Below the pieces are notes generated by a model, which worked only from the letters and a program-made list of their open reading frames with translations, did no database searches and had not been told where the DNA came from. Shown here one piece after another: positions 25,257-33,830 of a DNA stretch of 33,862 nt; within the stretch, counting starts at the first letter, position 1; each line of letters opens with the position of its first letter. Position numbers and translations under genes: made by a program. Source of the stretch: Thermoclostridium caenicola. Its GTDB lineage: Bacteria; Bacillota; Clostridia; DSM-8532. The DNA lies in assembly GCF_900142095.1 (NCBI RefSeq), contig NZ_FQZP01000026.1, forward strand, positions 1 to 33,862. Reading direction: 5' to 3'.

Positions 25257-26519
25257 TCATACCCTGCTTTTTGTGTTCCGGTAAAACAGGGCCGTCGCAA
25301 GCATTCCCAGCATGAGCAACGCGATACACAGCACAAAGGGAAGCGCCCTTGAGATATCGCTCAGCATCCCGCCGATATAGCCGAAGGGCACGCTCACCAG
25401 CATGACCGTAGTCTGTAACAGGGCCAGAATATTGGAGCGATCCGATGGTTCAGCGTAAATGGCCACCAGGGATTCCCTCAGCGTGCCTAGAACAGCGCCG
25501 CCAAGCGCGTCAAAGACCAGTGAAACCGACAGAAGCAAATATCCCAAAATACTGGTGCCCGGCACTGAAATCAACAGGACACAGCCGATGATACCGCTTA
25601 AGAACCCTCCATACAGCGGTCCCTTCAGGCTTGCCTGTCTGATGCGTGATATGACGGTGAAGAAAAGAATGATAGCAATGATGCTTTTGGCCATGGGGAA
25701 GATGGGCAGAAGTTCGTCCGGAACGCCGATTCGGCGGGATACGATGATCTGCCAGAAAGTGCTTCCCAGCATGGCGACGATCTCCACCAGGATGCTGATG
25801 ACGATGGCAAATATGGTGCCTTTTGATGTCCTTATCTTCCGTGCTGCGTCCTTGTACCCTGAAAGCAGTTCGCCCAATGATTTGCCACGGGTCGCCTCCT
25901 GCCTGACCCTGCCAACGGCTGTCTCGGTTGAAAACTTGTACAGGAGGAGCAGCTTCAGTGTCATGACAATGAAAGCGTTGATATACAGGATGCGTATGGC
26001 CGGCACCAGCGTCAGCTTCGCCACCAGGACAGATGAGATGGGGGCAAACAGGGCGGAGAGGTTTCCGGCAAGTATCACCAGCGAATAGATCCGTGTGATC
26101 TTGTCCTTGGGCGCATCCTCAATCAGCAGGCAGTCCCAGGATACCGTGGGTACTTTCATCATGCCGTTCAGCAGCGCGGCAACGACAAAGAACCAGAACC
26201 CCTGGCTGAATGCCCAGATAAGGCAGGGAAGGCTCCAGGACAAAAAGTCAAAGATGGCCGTGCTCTTCCTGCGCCCCAGCTTATCGACGATAGCGCCGGA
26301 GAGAAACGCGAAGATGGTCTGTGAAAACATATAGACCGATGCCACAATACCCACCTGCGAGTCGCTCATGCCAAATGTCAGCATGTATACCGACGCATAG
26401 GGCAGGCACAGGTTCATGGAAAGTCCCCAAAGGGGTTCGGTATAGACGCAGGCGCGGGGATTACCCCGCAGCTCAACCAGGGTGCGGATCAACTGGTGTT
26501 TCATCAATCTGTTTCTCAT
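25257..26519 (-). CDS. MFS transporter
   Basis: This 420-residue protein has about twelve membrane helices in two halves split by a basic loop near residue 200-225. The loop between helices 2 and 3 has FLSGAIVDKLGRRKSTAIFD, matching the MFS signature GxxxDRxGRR-type turn. The substrate is unknown; the neighbouring beta-glucan genes suggest a sugar, but drug-efflux types also look like this. The start MRNRLMKHQL has GAGAGGA about 8 nt upstream; an in-frame ATG at 26573 is less likely. The GH16 terminator lies just upstream, so it is probably a separate unit. Confidence 0.9.
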   Translation of the reverse strand: MRNRLMKHQLIRTLVELRGNPRACVYTEPLWGLSMNLCLPYASVYMLTFGMSDSQVGIVASVYMFSQTIFAFLSGAIVDKLGRRKSTAIFDFLSWSLPCLIWAFSQGFWFFVVAALLNGMMKVPTVSWDCLLIEDAPKDKITRIYSLVILAGNLSALFAPISSVLVAKLTLVPAIRILYINAFIVMTLKLLLLYKFSTETAVGRVRQEATRGKSLGELLSGYKDAARKIRTSKGTIFAIVISILVEIVAMLGSTFWQIIVSRRIGVPDELLPIFPMAKSIIAIILFFTVISRIRQASLKGPLYGGFLSGIIGCVLLISVPGTSILGYLLLSVSLVFDALGGAVLGTLRESLVAIYAEPSDRSNILALLQTTVMLVSVPFGYIGGMLSDISRALPFVLCIALLMLGMLATALFYRNTKSRV

Positions 26520-26603
26520 GGGATGTTTCCTCTCTGGATACTGGTCAAGAAATACCTCTATTCTACCATACATTCAGGTGATTCGCCAGGAAGATGCGGA
26601 AGG

Positions 26604-26638
26604 AGAAAACCCCTGCTCCTATGGTAGGGGACAGGGGC
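26604..26638 (-). terminator. Intrinsic terminator of the GH5-GH16 operon
   Basis: On the minus strand CCCCTG (complement of 26632-26637) pairs with CAGGGG (complement of 26610-26615) in an imperfect hairpin, followed by TTTTCTCC. It lies 25 nt past the GH16 stop. Confidence 0.7.
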
Positions 26639-26662
26639 CTATCCTGCTTAAAAACGACGGGT

Positions 26663-28159
26663 TTACTCGATGATTTCAACCCGGACATTCCTGATATAGA
26701 TGTCGGCCGTTGAACCTGCGTTCCCCATATTGAACTCAAGCCTTCCGTTGTTGTCGTCCTTTTCTTTCATGGTAAACTCGTAGGTATAGGTCTTCCATTC
26801 GGTGGACAGGCTTACCTGGGTATCCTGGAAGTATCGGCTATAATTGACGTAGGGGGCGGAAACGCACACGATCATGTTCCTCGGCTCTGAAGCGCGGGCA
26901 TCGAAGGTGATGCGGTAATTTTTCCCTTTATACATGGGAAGGTCGGCCTGCACAAGCTGTACCGAATAGTCCACCGCACCCTGATTCCGGGTCTTGATGA
27001 TCATCATCCCGTCCTTGATTTCCGCAGTGGCCTCGCCTCCCTGGAACAGGAGGAATTTCCAGTTGATATCGTCGAGCAGTTCTTCTGCTTCGGCAAAATC
27101 TCCGTTGTAGATCAGGTTTCCGTCCTCCAGGGGTTCTCTGAACTGCTTCTCGGGTTTTTTCACATTGGTATCATAGTACGGTTTCTGGTATACCCTGACA
27201 TAGTCGATTTCAAATTCCGCTTTGGAGAAATCGGTGGTTTCGTCAGGATTCCCGGGCCAGTTGCCACCAACGGCCAGGTTCAACTGGACATAGAAATTCT
27301 GATCAAACGGTGCCGGATAGGGTTTTTCAGGCCCGCCCCTTATGGCGGTGAACCAGTCGTTTACAGTATGTATCAGCTCTCCGTCCACATAGAAGCGTAT
27401 TTCACCCGGTTCCCACTCCACGGAATACTCATGGAAATCATCCGCAAAAGTGGTACCGTCGGTAAGGGCTTTTACGCCCTGCTGCTGCGCATGAGGTTCG
27501 CCATAATGCACGGTGGCATAGGTGATATGGGGCTGGTTGCCCAAAATTTCCATGATATCAATTTCACCGCACCTGGGCCATGTGCCATAATAGTTCTCTT
27601 TCGTCGGCATCATCCAAATGGCCGGCCATAACCCCTTGCCTTTAGGGACCTTGGCGCTGACCACTACCTTACCGTACAGGAAATCCTTTTTCCTTGCGTT
27701 CACCTTACCGGAGGTATAATAATCCTTTCCGTTTTTCTGTGTCTTAATCGCCTTCAGGACAAGTTTCCCATCCCTGATGAAGACATTCTCCGGTGACTCG
27801 GTGTACTCTTGCAACTCGTTGTTGGTCCAGCCCGGCCGACGCGTCTCGATGTTCCAGATGTCCTTGTTCAGGCTGTCTCCGTCAAACTCATCATGCCATA
27901 AAAGGTAATAGCCTTCATACTGCGGGATGTCAATAGCTTCAACCTGTTTGGGGGGAGTAGATGGTTGCTCCGTTGTCTGCGCCGGGCTTGGTTGAACGGT
28001 TGTGTCATTGCCTGCATCCTGGGTTGCATCCGGGGTCGGGCTCTGGCTCACTTCCTGGTTCGGGCCCTGGTTCACGTCCTGGGTCCCGCAACCGGCCAGC
28101 CCTGCAAAAGCAAGCAAAAGACAGCAAATGATCCCTAAGGCTCTCGCATGCCTTTTCAT
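26663..28159 (-). CDS. GH16 beta-glucanase lipoprotein with C-terminal CBM
   Basis: This 498-residue surface enzyme has a lipoprotein signal with lipobox LAGC (Cys24), a Gln/Pro/Thr-rich linker (about 25-75), a GH16 catalytic domain (about 80-335) with the active site GEIDIME (Glu199 nucleophile, Asp201, Glu204 acid/base), and a CBM4/9-like beta-sandwich (about 348-498; LIYNGDFAEAEELLDDINW). The MEILG extension fits the laminarinase/lichenase group that cuts beta-1,3 or beta-1,3-1,4 glucans. The ATG at 28159 has GGAGG 8 nt upstream. It follows the GH5 gene after 34 nt. Confidence 0.94.
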   Translation of the reverse strand: MKRHARALGIICCLLLAFAGLAGCGTQDVNQGPNQEVSQSPTPDATQDAGNDTTVQPSPAQTTEQPSTPPKQVEAIDIPQYEGYYLLWHDEFDGDSLNKDIWNIETRRPGWTNNELQEYTESPENVFIRDGKLVLKAIKTQKNGKDYYTSGKVNARKKDFLYGKVVVSAKVPKGKGLWPAIWMMPTKENYYGTWPRCGEIDIMEILGNQPHITYATVHYGEPHAQQQGVKALTDGTTFADDFHEYSVEWEPGEIRFYVDGELIHTVNDWFTAIRGGPEKPYPAPFDQNFYVQLNLAVGGNWPGNPDETTDFSKAEFEIDYVRVYQKPYYDTNVKKPEKQFREPLEDGNLIYNGDFAEAEELLDDINWKFLLFQGGEATAEIKDGMMIIKTRNQGAVDYSVQLVQADLPMYKGKNYRITFDARASEPRNMIVCVSAPYVNYSRYFQDTQVSLSTEWKTYTYEFTMKEKDDNNGRLEFNMGNAGSTADIYIRNVRVEIIE

Positions 28160-28193
28160 AGCGCATACCTCCCTGACCATGAATTGTAAATCC

Positions 28194-29216
28194 TTATCTT
28201 ATCCATAATGCAATCAGGTCTTTCCTGATTTCGTCGTAGTGAGGACCAACAAGGCCAAAATCCATTTCTTTGTAGGTCCAGACCGAGCAGCCGATGTTGA
28301 ATTCCCTGAAAACCTTGTCTACATCTTCAAACCAGCGCAAAGTATCCTTGACAGGCGCCTGGTCGATAACGCCAAATTCGCCGCAGTATAATGGAACGCC
28401 TGCATTTTCAGCGGCTTTCACGGCTTCAAGAACCATCTCGCGGATAAATTCCGGACCCATGGTTTGGGACTTTGCGTTTAAAACGGCGCTGCCCTGGATC
28501 CCCAGATCAGCCGAATGGGTTCTGTAATAGTCCATCGATTCTGGATAGAAGATGACCTTTTCCTTGTCAATTTTCTCGACCCAATGGGCTTTTTGATGGG
28601 TAAAGACAAGCGGTTCGTAAAAATGGAAGGTGAAGATGATATTATCGTCCTCGGGAACCTCCAGGTATTTCAGCGTGCTGGCACTGTTCCAGCAGATGCC
28701 GCCGTATATAATCGGCGTTCTCCTGGTGATGGCGCGGATGGCTTTCACTGTTTTCCGGATAAGCACATTCCAGGCTTCTGTGTTTTCCGACTCCACTACT
28801 TCGTTCAGCAGTTCAAAGGCCACGTGATCATAGCTGCCGAATTCATTGGCTATATTCTCCCACAGCCGGATGAACCGATCCTGCAGCTCAGGCATGTTGA
28901 ACAGGCTGTTTTTTTCCATGTTGCCGGCATTGTTGAAATCATAACCATAGGCCTTATGGAGATCCAGCACCACGTTCAATTGATATTTCTGGCACCACGA
29001 CACCACGTTTTTGACATAAACATACCCTTCCGGCCTTTTTATGCCTGCATCTGTCTCCAGAACCTCATAATCTATCGGGAGTCGGACATGGTCTAATCCC
29101 CATTCTTTGATTTGCCGAATATCCTCTTCACCGATGAAACGCTGATAATGATCTTCGGTATGGACACATTGTGAAAGGTAGCCTCCCAGATTGATTCCTC
29201 TCCAAAGCTTCATCAT
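28194..29216 (-). CDS. GH5-family glycoside hydrolase (endo- or exoglucanase type), no signal peptide
   Basis: This 340-residue protein begins MMKLWRGINLGGYLSQ, the usual GH5 start. It has DHVRLPIDYEV, VVLDLHKAYG, the acid/base FELLNEV (Glu139), FTFHFYEP, and the nucleophile LYCGEFGV (Glu280). No signal peptide is present, so it probably acts inside the cell on short oligosaccharides, while the GH16 lipoprotein works outside. AGGGG lies about 9 nt before the ATG at 29216; an in-frame start at 29258 would add a poor, unconserved stretch. The exact substrate (beta-1,4 or beta-1,3) is open. Confidence 0.93.
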   Translation of the reverse strand: MMKLWRGINLGGYLSQCVHTEDHYQRFIGEEDIRQIKEWGLDHVRLPIDYEVLETDAGIKRPEGYVYVKNVVSWCQKYQLNVVLDLHKAYGYDFNNAGNMEKNSLFNMPELQDRFIRLWENIANEFGSYDHVAFELLNEVVESENTEAWNVLIRKTVKAIRAITRRTPIIYGGICWNSASTLKYLEVPEDDNIIFTFHFYEPLVFTHQKAHWVEKIDKEKVIFYPESMDYYRTHSADLGIQGSAVLNAKSQTMGPEFIREMVLEAVKAAENAGVPLYCGEFGVIDQAPVKDTLRWFEDVDKVFREFNIGCSVWTYKEMDFGLVGPHYDEIRKDLIALWIR

Positions 29217-29297
29217 GCTTCTATACCCCTTTTTTACTGGTAGTAGATAAATTGTCAACAGACACTTTTATCATGGCACAAATCCCCACAAAAATAT

Positions 29298-29336
29298 ATC
29301 GTTTTTATGACATATTTATCGTTTGTATGATATGAT
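29298..29336. promoter_or_regulatory. Direct repeats in the divergent araC-type/GH5 control region
   Basis: ATCGTTTTTATGACAT (29298-29313) and ATCGTTTGTATGATAT (29318-29333) match at 14 of 16 positions and are offset by 20 bp, two helical turns, as for AraC-family sites. For the plus gene, ATGACA (29307-29312) and TATGAT (29331-29336) with 18 nt between form a promoter overlapping the repeats, which suggests autoregulation. The GH5-side promoter is not clear. Confidence 0.6.
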
Positions 29337-29390
29337 AAAGTTGGTGATTCAAGCACTGAACACCTGTTCATCAGAAGCCGGAGGACTATC

Positions 29391-30155
29391 ATGGGCACCG
29401 GAAAGGAACTGTTTTACAAAGAGTTTGTTCGACGGGAGAGCGATATCGTCCATGCGCCATATAACCCGGAACTGGAATTCTTTTCAGCCATAAAGACGGG
29501 GGATGTGCATAAAACACGCGAGATGTGCAAACAGTCCCTGCTGGATAAACCCGGACTTGGGATCCTGTCGGATGATTATCTCCAGAATATCAAATACCAT
29601 TTTGTGATTACTGCCGCCCTGGTGGCCAGATATTGTATTGAAGGGGGCATGGAGCCGTCTGTTGCCTTTGGATTGAGCGATTTTTATATCCAGAGGGCGG
29701 ACAAGTGCAAGTCGCCGCAGGAGGTGGCAGTACTGCATCCCGTCATGTGCCTGGATTATGCCAGAAGGATGAGAAACCTGCGCAAGAAAAAGATAGTTTC
29801 CCGTCATGTGGCCAACTGCATCGACTATATTCACGATCATCTGCATACACGGATTACAGCGGCAGACCTGGCCAGGCTGGTGGGGTTGAATCCGTCCTAT
29901 CTCTCCCGGTTGTTTAAAAAAGAGACCGGAACCACCATCGGCGAATATATTCAGTCCAAGAAGATTGAGACAGCGCGGAATATGCTCGCTTATTCCGATT
30001 ATAGCCCGGCACAGATCTCATCCATATTGGCCTTCCCCAGCCAGAGCTACTTTACAGAGGTTTTCCGAAAGCGCACCGGTATGACGCCGCTTAAATACCG
30101 GGCACGATATTTCCGGAAAACGGAAATCGGCAAAGGGGCAACCTCTTTTCAGTGA
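29391..30155 (+). CDS. AraC-family transcriptional regulator
   Basis: This 254-residue protein has a C-terminal AraC/XylS double helix-turn-helix (about 145-245): ITAADLARLVGLNPSYLSRL, FKKETGTTIGEYIQSKKIE and ILAFPSQSYFTEVFRKRTG with MTPLKYR. The N-terminal part (about 1-130) is helical, with no cupin or response-regulator motif that I can see; its ligand is unknown. GGAGG lies 6 nt before the ATG. It is divergent from the GH5-GH16 operon, and the shared region carries paired repeats, so it most likely controls those genes. Confidence 0.93.
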   Translation: MGTGKELFYKEFVRRESDIVHAPYNPELEFFSAIKTGDVHKTREMCKQSLLDKPGLGILSDDYLQNIKYHFVITAALVARYCIEGGMEPSVAFGLSDFYIQRADKCKSPQEVAVLHPVMCLDYARRMRNLRKKKIVSRHVANCIDYIHDHLHTRITAADLARLVGLNPSYLSRLFKKETGTTIGEYIQSKKIETARNMLAYSDYSPAQISSILAFPSQSYFTEVFRKRTGMTPLKYRARYFRKTEIGKGATSFQ

Positions 30156-30246
30156 TTCATTGCATGGGCCAAGGCATCCATTGTTGGACGCCTTGGTCCA
30201 TGTCTTCCATGTTGCCACAAGAAGGCTTATGGCGGTATTATCCTGC

Positions 30247-31352
30247 TCATGCCAGGGCGAAGATGACAAGCAGCAGAATAAGTACCAGCACCGCAAGGAA
30301 CGTAGCCAGGAAAATGAGGGTGGTGTTGTTGCCATCGCCTGTGATATTGACAGGTCCGTTAGGTACATTGGGATCATCGATGATCGTTATGGTGTTCGTT
30401 GCAGGGTCGGGAATATCTCCCACCAAGTTCGACTCCACGATGTCAATATCGAAACCGGAAGCACCGAGGGCCTGCACGGACGGTCCGGCCGGAGAAGCCG
30501 AATTGGTGATATTGGAGTGAATGATATTAATATCTCTTGTACTCTTAAAACAACAGCGCCATCTGTTGCAGAGTTGGTATTCAGCACGCTGTTGTTGATG
30601 GTGACAGTACCGGTGCTGGGAGCGCCTGCAGACTGTCCGCTGCGCACTGCATAGCTCTGTACGTCAAATTTACAGCTGTCCACGATCAAATCAGCCGTTC
30701 CATAGTAGTTTATCCCGCCTTCTGTAACTTCACTGACAATGCAGTTCTGGACAAAGACATAACCCGAAATGGCATTCAGCTGCCCTAGGCTGTGCAAGTC
30801 GTTCGCGTTGGAGTTCATGATGGCGATGTTCCTTGCACCTGCGCCGGTCGCAACCCTAACGGCTACCTGGGCAACACCACCACTAGGCTCGCCTTTAAAG
30901 GTGCAGCCGTTGATGGTGACATTATGCGCATAGTTAAACCCAACGCCAGGATTGGGAATAAGAATACTGTTTTCTACCGTTGTTCCGGTCAAATCAAAAT
31001 GAAGACCTTGGATCAACAGGGTTTCCGGGCTGTTAATGTCTCCTCTTCCGTCAATATTGATGGTGTTTTTAACGGTGACAGTTGCCCCGGGCTGCGGGCG
31101 TATCACCACATTCTTGTTTGCCTGTTGTTCAATATTGATTTCATCAGTGAGTGTTCCGGCCGCAATTTCAATGACGAAATCGGTTCCCGGATTTGCCGTT
31201 ACCGCATCCACCGCCGCCTGCACCGAGGGATAGGTGACAGGGGGGCCTCCGTCAATGGAGAGTGTGGCTTCCGGCGAATCTGCAAAGGCTACAACCGGAA
31301 GAAAACATAAGCCTATGACCATTAAGGCCAGATAAATGATTTTATGTCTCAT
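30247..31352 (-). pseudogene. Frameshifted beta-helix surface protein
   Basis: The first 270 or so residues have a signal peptide (MRHKIIYLALMVIGLCFLPV, cleaved near AFA-DS) and a right-handed beta-helix pattern typical of pectate-lyase-like or surface proteins (VQAAVDAVTANPG, NVVIRPQPGATVTV, NVTINGCTFKG). Near 30525-30540 the reading frame is lost; the -1 frame continues sensibly with DINIIHSNITNSASPAG, GDIPDPATNTITI and a C-terminal membrane helix (FLATFLAVLVLILLLVIFAL). Joined, it is a membrane-anchored beta-helix protein of about 368 residues. GGAGG lies 5 nt before the ATG. Sequencing error, decay or phase variation could explain it. Confidence 0.75.
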
Positions 31353-31522
31353 GATACCTCCAGTATGATAATTAGTTTGTCCTAATACGGTATATGCGAG
31401 TAACCCCCAACTTGTCCGTCCTGCGATTTGGTTTTTGACAGTTTCATCATCTCGCGTAAACCTCTGAAGACAAGGGAAACAGTGTTATCATAGTTGCTGG
31501 CCAAATGTGATTTTGCAAAATA

Positions 31523-31708
31523 ATGCAGGATAAAGATATGGGGGATAAGGATTGTTTTGCAGGAACCGCATTAATAAAATTTTGGGAATCAGAAACCAAG
31601 ATCGCAATCCTATGTCCTAATTGCAAAAAAAGAAGTAACATCACCGAGAAGCAGATAAAATATGATGAATACACCTGCACCCATTGTGGGTTTACAGATA
31701 AGACGTAA
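31523..31708 (+). CDS. Small zinc-ribbon protein (61 aa)
   Basis: The C-terminal half has two zinc knuckles, CPNCKKR (about residues 31-37) and CTHCGF (about 52-57), 17 residues apart: a zinc-ribbon able to bind one Zn2+. The first half (DKDCFAGTALIKFWESETKI) is not recognisable. No good ribosome site precedes the ATG; a later ATG (31538) is possible. The intact CxxC pairs argue for a true gene rather than chance. A role in nucleic acid or protein binding is only general to the fold. Confidence 0.5.
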   Translation: MQDKDMGDKDCFAGTALIKFWESETKIAILCPNCKKRSNITEKQIKYDEYTCTHCGFTDKT

Positions 31709-31829
31709 AAGTATTCACGCAGGCGGCTTTCAACCGTTCTGTCTGGTTTGATCCACCAGTGAAATGTTTCTATTTTTTGAATGAAGCTCTGATTGCAGAT
31801 TAACGCCTGTATTTCTCAACTCAATAATT

Positions 31830-31991
31830 ATGGTAAAATGGTGTGAGTCATTTTGCTTTGTACTTGCTGGTGCCATCGGTACGAAACTCAACAATCCTGT
31901 AAAGTTAATCAAAGGGATAGTTTATGTAATTGGCGGCTGTGTATTATACTTTGCATATTCATATATCAGCAAGAAAATAGAGAAAAAGTAG
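31830..31991 (+). CDS. Possible 53-aa membrane peptide
   Basis: The reading frame begins MVKWCESFCFVLAGAIGTKL, continues with a hydrophobic stretch (about 28-46) and ends KKIEKK. Two hydrophobic parts with a basic end fit a small membrane protein, or the tail of a decayed larger one. No ribosome site is seen and I do not recognise it, so it may not be expressed. Confidence 0.3.
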   Translation: MVKWCESFCFVLAGAIGTKLNNPVKLIKGIVYVIGGCVLYFAYSYISKKIEKK

Positions 31992-32044
31992 TAGCGCATA
32001 TCTTTTGCCTGGAATGACAGATGACCAGGTGTTAAAAAAGAGCA

Positions 32045-32082
32045 AGCAAAAAGCCTTACAGCACATCTGCTGCAAGGCTTTT
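32045..32082 (-). terminator. Terminator of the tRNA-Ala transcript
   Basis: On the minus strand AAAAGCCTTGCAGCA pairs with TGCTGTAAGGCTTTTT (arms at 32068-32082 and 32048-32063) with a four-base loop and a closing T-run. It begins 10 nt after the tRNA CCA end. Confidence 0.9.
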
Positions 32083-32091
32083 CCCAACGCT

Positions 32092-32169
<78 letters not shown>

Positions 32170-32180
32170 ATCAGCTATCT

Positions 32181-32197
32181 GAGCCGTTTCGCGGCTC
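32181..32197 (-). other. Hairpin in the tRNA 5' leader
   Basis: GAGCCG (32181-32186) pairs with CGGCTC (32192-32197), just upstream of the tRNA in the precursor. It may aid 5' processing or be incidental. Confidence 0.4.
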
Positions 32198-32208
32198 GAG
32201 CATTACCT

Positions 32209-32237
32209 ATTATAACACCAACTTCGCGGGTAGGCAA
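32209..32237 (-). promoter_or_regulatory. Promoter of tRNA-Ala
   Basis: On the minus strand TTGCCT (complement of 32232-32237), 17 nt and a perfect TATAAT (complement of 32209-32214). The rest of the 32168-32468 gap holds the leader hairpin and the terminator of the next gene; I see no coding sequence there. Confidence 0.8.
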
Positions 32238-32346
32238 TAGACAATTTCGGAAATTTTTTATGTTAATAATAGGAATACGTTCAATAAAAAAGTCGCAATC
32301 GGTAAAGATGGGCGTTTTGACATGATGATGCCGGAGCGGGTTTGCA

Positions 32347-32420
32347 GCAAAAAGGCTGTTTCAAGGGTATATTTCCTGATGCCTGGGGCTCAGGCTGAAC
32401 CGCCTCAAAACAGCCTTAAA
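32347..32420 (-). terminator. Terminator of the alcohol dehydrogenase gene
   Basis: On the minus strand AAGGCTGTTT (complement of 32408-32417) pairs with AAACAGCCTT (complement of 32352-32361), followed by TTTTT. A smaller stem GCCT/AGGC lies in the large loop. Confidence 0.75.
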
Positions 32421-32468
32421 TTTATACCATAAGCATGGGCATGATTTTTATTTTTTCAAAGGCCAGCG

Positions 32469-33638
32469 TTATTTTGCAAGGGTCAGGATATCGTAAACCG
32501 CCTTCTTGTTCAGCTTCACAAACGATCCCACGGTGTAGGTGTCCGAACCGGTGCATTTGTCGGCCATTTCTTCAAGCCTGCTGTCGTCGATGCCGGCCTC
32601 CCTGAGCGAGACGGGCAGCCCGATAGAGGAGAAGAACTCCTTGAGCTTCTGGATGCCTTTCAACGCGGTTTCCTCAGGGTTGAAGAAGTTGTAGTCCACA
32701 TCCCAGACCCTTGATGCAAACTGGGCAAAACGCGCCACATCATTTTTATATACATACTGCATCCAGGCAGGGAAAACTATCGCCAGGCCTGCACCATGGG
32801 CAATGTCATAAATGCCGCTGATTTCGTGTTCGATGGCATGGGATGCCCAGTCTTCCTCTCTGCCGGTTCCCAAAAGGTTATTGTGGGCAACCGTGCCGGT
32901 CCACATGATCTCGGCACGCACTGCGTAATCCGTAGGATTGACCAAAGCCTTCGGTACATTGTTGATGAGGGTCTTCATGGTGGCCTCACACAGCCTGTCG
33001 GTGAGTTCCACGTCCTTTGTATTGGTGAAATACCTTTCCATGATATGGGCCATGATATCGGCAGCGCCACAGGCGGTCTGGTAATTGGGGAGCGTATAGG
33101 TGAACTCCGGATTCAGGATGGCGAACCTGGGGAAGATGTGGTCGGTGGTAAGTCCCCTCTTGTACCACCCATCTTCATTGGTGATAACCGAGCTTGGGCT
33201 GGATTCGCTGCCTGCCGCAGGAATGGTGAGAACCACGCCCACCCCCAAGGCTTCCTTCACCTGGGCCTTCCCAATATAGAAATCCCAGACATCGCCTTCA
33301 TAGGGTACGCCCACGGCTATGGCCTTGGCTGAGTCGATAACGCTTCCGCCACCAACGGCAAGGATAAACTTAATGCCTTCTTTACGGCACAATTCAATGC
33401 CCTGATGGACGAGGGACAGCCTGGGATTGGGCTGGACCCCGGCCAGTTCCACAAATTCAACACCGGCTTCTTTCAAGGATTTCACAACTGTATCATAAAG
33501 CCCGCTTTTCTTGATGCTTCCGCTGCCATAATGCAACAGAACCTTGTCGGCGTGTTTCTTTGTCTCGGCGCCGACCTGCGTTTCTGTTCCCTTACCGAAT
33601 ATGATTTTCGTCGGGTTTTGGAATACAAAGTTTTCCAA
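32469..33638 (-). CDS. Iron-containing alcohol dehydrogenase (butanol dehydrogenase type)
   Basis: This 389-residue enzyme of the Fe-ADH family reduces aldehydes to alcohols with NAD(P)H. It has the cofactor motif AVGGGSVIDSAKAIA (about 94-108), the metal ligands Asp194 and His198 (GAADIMAHIMERYF), and His267 and His281 (WASHAIEHEISGIYDIAHGAG). The length and the HAIEHEISG pattern fit the BdhA/YugJ group. The start is TTG with AAGGAGG 8 nt upstream, and MENFVFQNPTKIIFGKG is the family N-terminus. It ends at its own terminator. Confidence 0.95.
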   Translation of the reverse strand: MENFVFQNPTKIIFGKGTETQVGAETKKHADKVLLHYGSGSIKKSGLYDTVVKSLKEAGVEFVELAGVQPNPRLSLVHQGIELCRKEGIKFILAVGGGSVIDSAKAIAVGVPYEGDVWDFYIGKAQVKEALGVGVVLTIPAAGSESSPSSVITNEDGWYKRGLTTDHIFPRFAILNPEFTYTLPNYQTACGAADIMAHIMERYFTNTKDVELTDRLCEATMKTLINNVPKALVNPTDYAVRAEIMWTGTVAHNNLLGTGREEDWASHAIEHEISGIYDIAHGAGLAIVFPAWMQYVYKNDVARFAQFASRVWDVDYNFFNPEETALKGIQKLKEFFSSIGLPVSLREAGIDDSRLEEMADKCTGSDTYTVGSFVKLNKKAVYDILTLAK

Positions 33639-33780
33639 CTTCTTTACCTCCTTGTCAACGATTTTGACACTTTTTATTCTATCCCATTTTTCCAGCCCCT
33701 GAAACTCGAAAGATCATGCAAAGAAATTGAATGAATATGCATTTGGAGGATGCGGGCATATCGCGTATGTCAATACTTTT

Positions 33781-33830
33781 TGAATATTTCACCCTAAATG
33801 GGTCAAATTTATCGCATGAAAATTTCACCC
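33781..33830 (-). promoter_or_regulatory. Repeated operator-like sites upstream of the alcohol dehydrogenase
   Basis: TGAATATTTCACCC (33781-33794) and TGAAAATTTCACCC (33817-33830) are 14-bp direct repeats with one mismatch, 36 bp apart. Each has a near-palindromic core TGAAxxTTCA. They lie about 140-190 nt before the gene start and could bind a regulator of the alcohol dehydrogenase or of a divergent gene outside the window. A TAGAAT -10-like box (complement near 33677) may be the promoter. Confidence 0.45.

Noticed and set aside
31447-31680. Minus-strand frame of 77 codons opposite the zinc-ribbon gene
   Set aside because: The plus strand has paired CxxC knuckles, while the minus frame has no ribosome site or motif.
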